Source of the DNA: Cephalothrix simula
Lineage: Eukaryota > Nemertea > Palaeonemertea > Archinemertea > Cephalotrichidae
Direction: 5' to 3'
Length of the DNA: 10,826 nucleotides
NCBI GenBank assembly: GCA_035591015.1
Contig: JAXIUW010214731.1
Coordinates: 1 to 10,826, forward strand
Part shown: positions 1 through 10,826 of the stretch, in pieces
Layout of the letters: every line of letters begins with the position of its first letter
How positions within the stretch are numbered: position 1 is the stretch's first letter
Notes under the pieces: model-generated
What the model saw: the letters and a program-made list of their open reading frames with translations, nothing else
Told to the model about the DNA's origin: nothing
The model's database searches: none
Program-made: the position numbers and the translations under genes

Positions 1-270
1 CATCGGCCCAGGAGACCACCCACTTTATCTGACATAACGTCAATTTATCTGACATCGGCCCAGGGGACCACCCACCCGCGCTCACTTTTTCTGACATAAC
101 ATCAATTTATCTGACATCAGATAAAATTTTAGGGCAAATTTCCTTGACACCACCCAATTTATCTGACGTCAGATAAAATTTAGGGGAAAATTTCCTTGAC
201 ACCACCCATTTTATCTGACGTCAGATAAAATTTTGGGCAAAATTTCCTGGACACCACCCATTTAACTGAC
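1..270. repeat. 52-bp minisatellite array with palindromic core
   Basis: A tandem array with a 52-bp period starts at or before the left edge. Unit starts are near 1, 53, 115, 167 and 219; the 53-114 unit is 62 bp because of a 10-bp insertion. Units share the blocks ttatctgac, gacaccaccca or ggaccaccca, and aatttcct. In the last units ttatctgac is followed by its own complement, giving the perfect 18-bp palindrome TTATCTGACGTCAGATAA, which includes a CRE-like TGACGTCA. The two leftmost units carry a variant (tctgacataacgtcaatttatctgac cut into shorter matching blocks), so the array is diverged. It decays after about 270, although a related tctgac-rich hairpin (GGTTGTC, T, GACAACC) follows at 330-344. 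By position it lies in intron 6 of the Scm-like gene, if that intron runs past the edge. Confidence 0.85.
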
Positions 271-344
271 ACGTCATTTAATTTTTTTTGGTCGTTTGAC
301 GGCCCACCCACCTCCCGCCCGGTGTCTGAGGTTGTCTGACAACC

Positions 345-567
345 CCCCCTGCATGTACACTATGTATATAATTCTTAAACAACGTGGCTAATTATAAATT
401 CAAAATGGCCACTATGAATAAATTAATTCCTTTAAAAAATCTCTTGCTTAACATTACATTATTATTCATGCATTATAATATATCTAAATTCATAACAACA
501 CCTAGATAACAAAATTAATTTTGAATTCTATGTGTTCGAAATTGTAACTTACATTGGAGAGGCTTAC
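345..567 (-). other. intron 6 start, otherwise featureless
   Basis: AT-rich sequence that begins, in gene orientation, with the donor GTAAGC directly after exon 6. A second, stronger-looking donor GTAAGT begins at 552, 15 nt further in. Nothing else recognisable lies between here and the minisatellite; the next exon of the Scm-like gene is not in the window. Confidence 0.6.
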
Positions 568-6542
<5,975 letters not shown>

Positions 6543-8209
6543 GCATGAATATCATTCAAACTAAAATAATAATATGAGAAGCTAAATTAATATTTAACTT
6601 TGTTTAACGTTACCAGCTGGTTACTGGTAGTAGTAACAAGTCTGACAAGTAGTATTGAAAACATTTCATTGTTTTGTTTGAAATAATTGAGGCAACTAAT
6701 ACAACAAAACTGTGTATCATTTGGAATGTCTCATCATTGTTGTTACTCATACTCACCCCCTCTGTCAATCAGTCAATACAGTCATCATCTGTCTTTGACT
6801 TTGGGTTGTGTCTTCAAATCACATTTACATGTTTGATAATTTATTTTAGCTGACATTCATAGATTGAAGCAGCAAAATAAACAGACAGGTGAAATTGAAA
6901 AATATACACTGACCAAGCACTTTTGAAAGCAGTACTAGTTCTGGCCACATCAACAGTTCAAATGTGAAATCGACATAGGCCATATTTGAATCCATAAAAA
7001 ATGAACGCTGAATTTTTTAAATGAAAGACTACACACATGTAATGGTTTGAGTAGTGGATGCTGGAAGAAATTCAGCATCCGGCCCCTGGATTCCAATATG
7101 GGACATAGGCGAGGTCACCATCTTGGATCATTTTACAATATACTATGTATGGGGATACACTACTGCCATATAGAAAATAATGACATACTTGAGACTACTT
7201 CCTGCTGAAAACTTTATAATCTGCAGAACCTGTAGCCTATCTGTATGATCACATGATAAGTTAAGTTATCTGCAGTAGTGCTGCAGTGCAGTACCGTATG
7301 CTCAAGACTACATTTTTTGTATGCTGATGAGGGACTAACGGGTCAGTCAAGTAATCCAGAAAATAAAAAAATACAGGAAAGAGTTAATGGTTGGCTAGAG
7401 TTTGCTTAAATAAATGGTGACCTGGCCAATTGGAAAATGACAATTGTGTCGTGATCGAAAAACGAAGACGCAAAAAAACGAAAAATATTTACGGAAATAA
7501 GAAAACAATTATAAAAGCACCTAAAACAAATTGACATATTTCAGAAAGTATTATTTGATATTCCTAAGACATTATTTTACTTAAAACAAAATGGTTTGAT
7601 AACTTACTGATATAATTGCGCAGTTATTTTTACTTCAAACTTTTCATTTCAAAATTTCTGGAAATCGAAATCGCCATTTTGTTTTTTCTTGTTTACCAAT
7701 ACAATAAATCGTACCAATATCATAAAAACAGTCATTTTCTTGCAAGAAAGAAAGCCTTTATTATTTTCAAGTGGATAAATTATACATATATGTTTACTTT
7801 TTAAACATAAAAATTTAAATTGATATATTATTCTCTCTGTTTCTATAACAAAACGCTTTAGTTAGGTACTATTTATAAAAAGTGACTTAGCGGTCAGTTT
7901 CAGCGAGCGGCCGGTTGTCAGTCATAATGTGACTCATACCTAACTCTTGACTCATCCCCCCTTTAGGAGCAGCTTGAATTGAGCATACTTATTATTGAGT
8001 CTAGGTAATCTGTAATTGACAGAATACAATTTTGTTATTTCTTTAAGACTTCAGTTTAATCAAGGTTTGAAAAATTCGAACCTACATGTGCTTTTTGAGA
8101 AGCGCTCTGGATATTTCTATTACTACTTGTCGGTTTTGGCTGTATACACTGAATAGTGTTGACTAAAGAATCCCATGATGCATGTCCCCACTGGAGATGA
8201 CCGACTTAC
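6543..8209. other. 5' region of the Scm-like gene: no coding sequence found
   Basis: AT-rich DNA without a supported exon. I see a perfect 8-bp hairpin GGATGCTG with CAGCATCC (7056-7063, 7073-7080) around a 9-nt loop; a YY1-like word CAAGATGGTGAC on the minus strand near 7115-7127; and two AP-1-like TGACTCA words at 7930-7936 and 7948-7954. If the gene is spliced from a first exon near 8210, this stretch is a 5' intron; otherwise it is promoter and intergenic DNA. The 62-codon open stretch at 7616-7804 is AT-driven and rejected. Confidence 0.4.
7930..7954 (+). promoter_or_regulatory. paired AP-1-like sites
   Basis: Two exact TGACTCA words (7930-7936 and 7948-7954) 18 bp apart, roughly 1.4 kb upstream of the predicted Scm-like start. 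Exact 7-mers occur by chance at low frequency; pairing is suggestive only. Confidence 0.25.
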
Positions 8210-8290
8210 CTCAGTGTATGATACGTTACAAGTGCAGGAAAAAATTCATAACTGCCACAGAATAAAATTTTAAAAAAATTGAAAACATTT
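8210..8290 (-). other. possible 5' non-coding exon of the Scm-like gene (right boundary unknown)
   Basis: On the minus strand, CTGAG precedes GTAAGTCG at 8209-8202, the best donor consensus in the whole upstream region. If the exon at 6515 has the acceptor near 6561, this would be its natural partner, giving a 5' UTR exon ending at 8210. The upstream limit given is arbitrary, since no transcription start signal can be recognised. Confidence 0.25.
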
Positions 8291-8356
8291 TCATAGAGAA
8301 TACATTTAATTTATTTGTATAATTTCAATAGCACTATCATATAAATCAATATCTAA

Positions 8357-8421
8357 ACGCCCAGCGTTTAAAAAATAACTAAAAGGATCATAATAACATT
8401 TAAATTACGCACAGCGTTAAA
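8357..8421 (+). repeat. diverged direct repeat, 50-bp spacing
   Basis: acgcccagcgttta (from 8357) and acgcacagcgttaa (from 8407), each followed within a few bases by ataacta, are related direct copies 50 bp apart. Possibly a decayed two-unit tandem duplication. Confidence 0.45.
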
Positions 8422-8460
8422 TAACTACCGACTTATATATGTTAGAGTTATAGCATGTCT

Positions 8461-8783
8461 TTTTGGGTACCATACTGCCGTCAGAAAGAAAGGAAGCATT
8501 ACTACATTTTGGCGGAAAATTTTTTATGATATTTTCAGATATATGAATTAGGTCATTATACATCTTATGTGAAAAAATAAGTCTCAAGTCCGAGAAAGTT
8601 AATGTTTTTTATCTTTTTCAAGCATAAACTTGAACTTATTACAGAGATAGGAATTTCATTCACAAAAATCTATCTAATGTGAAATTTCCGATTTTACAGT
8701 TATGCTTCTTTTAATTGGAACGGCAGCATACGAGGTTCGGCAGTTGGCTCCGAGTGCACTACTGCCTCGTATGGCACCCAAAA
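8461..8783. mobile_element. candidate MITE with 15-bp terminal inverted repeats
   Basis: TTTTGGGTACCATAC (8461-8475) is matched at 14 of 15 positions by the reverse complement of 8769-8783 (TTTTGGGTGCCATAC), 323 bp end to end. Close to the right end a perfect stem CATACGAGG (8727-8735) with CCTCGTATG (8765-8773) makes a subterminal hairpin, and cggcag words recur near both ends. No clear target-site duplication is visible and there is no coding capacity. It is intergenic, between the two genes. Confidence 0.45.
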
Positions 8784-8801
8784 TGGTATGCTATAAATAA
8801 C

Positions 8802-8871
8802 ATCATAACTTAGTTATGATATATTATTAACCAATATGAATACAAATATTTGTGATATTATTGGTTAATAA
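8802..8871. repeat. AT-rich hairpin pair
   Basis: ATCATAACT (8802-8810) and AGTTATGAT (8812-8820) form a 9-bp stem with a one-base spacer. TTATTAACCAATA (8824-8836) and TATTGGTTAATAA (8859-8871) form a perfect 13-bp stem around a 22-nt loop that itself contains the palindrome ACAAATATTTGT (8842-8853). They directly follow the candidate MITE and may belong to the same or another small element. Confidence 0.6.
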
Positions 8872-9435
8872 AACAGTTATTCTACGTTTCTTCGTGCAAC
8901 ATAAGCAGTTATTTTACCTCGGCGCAATTGCACTCAAAAAGCGTCGAATAACTGTATATACGACATTGTTTACCCTCCATGATGTATTCTTAATCTGGTA
9001 AATAGGCAAACATGATATAGCCTAATCGTATTCATTTTTAGCAAGCTCACATGATAAGAGTTTTATCAAAACTTGAAAGAAAGATTAAACTTCAGACACT
9101 TTTCCCTGAAAAATCTTTTTAATACAGTCCTACATCCTGAACAATAGGCTTACTTTTCTGTGTCCTTAATTAAAACAGCGGTTGAAAATGTTTTATCTCA
9201 TAAAAAGGAAGGAAGGATATGTGAGAGGATAAAAATCCCAAAAATGTAAGTGGGACATTAAAATAAAACTGCATTTTCAAAATTTCAATTTTCAATATTC
9301 AAATAGCACGAAGCTAACGTAGGCTACATCAAGAATGGATTCTTGGCTACATTTAAAAATAGTGACAACAGACACACATTCCATACATTCCACAGCAGAC
9401 GATGTTTTTGACTATGTCATGGATTTGTCAATATA
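8872..9435. other. intergenic / 3' UTR region, no gene seen
   Basis: AT-rich sequence downstream of the coiled-coil gene. It probably contains its 3' UTR and the end of its transcript, but no coding exon is visible on either strand. Confidence 0.4.
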
Positions 9436-9441
9436 TTTAAT
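9436..9441 (-). terminator. possible poly(A) signal ATTAAA
   Basis: ATTAAA, the commonest variant hexamer, lies on the minus strand about 42 nt after the stop codon of the coiled-coil exon. It is a weak call because such words are frequent in AT-rich DNA; another copy lies near 9117-9122. Confidence 0.25.
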
Positions 9442-9482
9442 ACTGCAACACGAGATAAAACACTGAAAACACTAAAATGTTA

Positions 9483-9776
9483 TCAACTATAACCATTTCG
9501 ACCATTGTTAGATGTAAGCGGTATTTTGACCCCTTGTAAATGCAATTGTTTTAAAACGTCTAAAATTGAATCCAACTCAGTTCTGAATCGTTCAGTTTCT
9601 TTGTTTTTCGAATCAATTATTGCGTTCAGTTTTTTTATTTCTTTCACGTGGTCCTCCCAAATTACTGAGCCTGTATTTGTTGACGAAATAATTGTTTTCA
9701 TTTCTTTTTCCCGCTGCGAGTGCCTCGTTTCCATATAACGAATCTTGTCCAATAAAGATTGATAATGAAGACGTTC
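9483..9776 (-). CDS. 3'-terminal exon of a coiled-coil protein, CEP162/QN1-like
   Basis: An exon of 97 codons and a TGA stop. It starts at a good acceptor (tctgttttccag before 9776), so the coding sequence begins ERLHYQSLLDKIRYMETRHS, ahead of any internal ATG. The protein is highly charged with heptad-like spacing (KEIKKLNAIIDSKNKETERF), then RTELDSILDVLKQLHLQGVK and a short polar tail. The charged coiled coil ending in LDSILDVL-x-x-L-x-x-QGV-x-I/V-P resembles, from memory, the C-terminus of centrosomal protein CEP162 (KIAA1009/QN1), which acts at the distal end of centrioles and the ciliary transition zone. I cannot confirm this by alignment; another centrosomal coiled-coil protein is possible. 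The exon is phase 0 at its start if read as shown. Earlier exons were not found in the remaining 1 kb and probably lie beyond the right edge. The antisense open frame at 9505-9738 is a shadow. Confidence 0.7.
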   Translation of the reverse strand, partial: ERLHYQSLLDKIRYMETRHSQREKEMKTIISSTNTGSVIWEDHVKEIKKLNAIIDSKNKETERFRTELDSILDVLKQLHLQGVKIPLTSNNGRNGYS

Positions 9777-10316
9777 CTGGAAAACAGATATGGTTCGTTA
9801 AAAAAGGTAAAAAAATCATTGGAACCAAAAATAAAATGGAAAACCTTCACAGCAATTTTACGATTTATGTTTATAGCCACGTGTGTTCTAATCAATAAAA
9901 TTTTAATAGAATAGCCAATCAACAAAAAGTCATCAAAATCGGGGATTGTTGCTTAATTTAAAAATGAAAACAATGCTTTAAAATTCACAATCTGGTGATT
10001 TTTCAAGGGTTGACGAATCTATCTTTAACAAACTAAAGATAGATTTCAATATACATAAATCAAATTTAGTAATGAGGAATCATTAGACATTTAAGAATTT
10101 CTTAGTTTATCATGCAGCTCTCCTTTGGAGACCTACTAGCGTAGGAACCATCGCTATAATGTTCCTGCTGTGATCGTTTGTTACCTTTCAATGAATGACT
10201 AGATCATGACTACATTATGTCTACATTTTGAATTCTCTGCATTTCCTGTGTTAGAAGAAACCTGGACTTACTAGTATATCTACTAGCCCCTGTCTAAATA
10301 TTGGGCCCCTGGTACC
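9777..10316 (-). other. intron of the coiled-coil gene, no exon found
   Basis: AT-rich sequence upstream of the terminal exon. A candidate donor on the minus strand near 10187 (AAAG before GTAACA) is preceded by an in-frame TGA for the phase needed, so no exon is called. It contains a strong hairpin at 10016-10045. Confidence 0.4.
10016..10045. repeat. perfect 12-bp hairpin
   Basis: AATCTATCTTTA (10016-10027) and TAAAGATAGATT (10034-10045) are perfect complements around the 6-nt loop ACAAAC; a G-T pair could extend the stem. It lies in presumed intron sequence. It is not followed by a T-run or other sign of a known RNA class. Confidence 0.7.
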
Positions 10317-10530
10317 GACCGCCAACCTGCCAACTTAATCCCCATATCCCTATCTGCTGGAATCTAATATACCAACTTGCCTACCTCACAAATTCAGACC
10401 GCCGACCTATTCACATAACCCCATGTCCTTATGTGTTAGAACCCAACGTGCCGACCTCACGACCCGCCGACCCTCAAAATACCCACCGCCGACCTGTTTC
10501 CTAACCCCCATATCTGTCTACCTAACCACT
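10317..10530 (+). repeat. degenerate 80-87-bp minisatellite, C-rich
   Basis: Three diverged units begin with gaccgccaacct (10317), gaccgccgacct (10397) and caccgccgacct (10484). Each continues with taa-ccccatat/catgt-ct-tatctg-like sequence and recurrent gccgacctcac words. The spacing is 80 then 87 bp and the third unit is partial. The strand is markedly C-rich and G-poor. The 67-codon open frame across it (10301-10504) simply reads the repeat and is not a gene. Confidence 0.65.
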
Positions 10531-10826
10531 GCTTTCCCAGTTTCTATGACAAACTACGCGTAGTAATACCCATTTAGACTGCGGGACTACTTCGCCAGAC
10601 ACCTCAGATAAGCCCTTTTCTTTCGAGATTTTTTATCTGGCCATGATCGTGATTTTTGGCTTTTTGTGATGGTGAGGGCGCCCCCTTTCTCCCCCATTAA
10701 AACACCAAATTGTAGTGAAATAATATTATTATTAGAAAATTTTATTAAGAATAGTAATCGATTTATAATTCCTGGTACTCCCGACTAATCGCAATCCCCG
10801 TTGTGTCTTTTGAGAGCCATGGTCTT
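10531..10826. other. right edge, no gene seen
   Basis: Mixed-composition sequence with a 12-bp palindrome ACTACGCGTAGT (10553-10564) and a short C-rich run near 10680. No exon or element is recognised. Confidence 0.4.

Noticed and set aside
9505-9738. Plus-strand open frame antisense to the coiled-coil exon
   Set aside because: It is a shadow of the minus-strand exon, which has a proper acceptor, stop and coiled-coil composition.
10301-10504. 67-codon Pro/Tyr-rich open frame
   Set aside because: It reads a degenerate C-rich minisatellite.

Overview
Organism and type of DNA. The window is AT-rich eukaryotic nuclear DNA. Coding sequence lies in short exons bounded by GT...AG introns whose reading phases fit together, separated by long introns full of inverted repeats, MITE-like elements and minisatellites. 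There are no bacterial-style ORF arrays. The exon sequences look like those of an invertebrate animal. A lophotrochozoan such as a mollusc is my guess from general appearance only; nothing here proves the phylum. Layout. Both recognisable genes read from the minus strand, head to tail. (1) At 9483-9776 lies the 3'-terminal coding exon (97 residues and a stop) of a coiled-coil protein whose end resembles centrosomal CEP162/QN1; its earlier exons lie beyond the right edge or were not recognised. (2) From about 6542 down to the left edge runs an Scm-family Polycomb gene (Sex comb on midleg / SCMH1 / SCML2). I reconstruct six coding exons: 6515-6542, 5163-5236, 4844-5078, 4665-4753, 3175-3418 and 568-816. 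All junction phases are compatible (919 nt, 306 complete codons plus one base). They encode a very short N-terminus, two MBT repeats, and the start of a Pro/Ser-rich linker. The C-terminal part of the family (SLED and SAM/SPM domains) would lie past the left edge. A possible non-coding first exon ends at 8210. How the genes work together. There is no sign that they do; they are simply neighbours. Scm-type proteins act in the nucleus in Polycomb silencing, reading methyl-lysine through an MBT pocket and docking onto other Polycomb proteins. The CEP162-like protein would act at centrioles and cilia. Non-coding content. The left end (1 to about 270) is a 52-bp minisatellite carrying an 18-bp palindrome. 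Intron 5 holds a 630-bp foldback element (1963-2592) with a 78-nt arm deletion between microhomologies, and a GC-richer patch (about 2640-2850). Intron 4 holds a potential three-way-junction fold (3688-3751), a pyrimidine-rich run, and a pair of mutually exclusive hairpins (4290-4338). Intron 3 (90 nt) contains an 18-bp perfect palindrome. Intron 1 contains a 191-bp hAT-type MITE with a perfect 8-bp target duplication (6158-6348) and a double-hairpin segment (5747-5805). The intergenic or 5' region has a second MITE candidate (8461-8783) and several perfect hairpins. The right end has a degenerate 80-87-bp tandem repeat (10317 to about 10530). I saw no new multi-gene system; the most unusual items are the structured intronic DNA and the N-terminally minimal Scm gene model.
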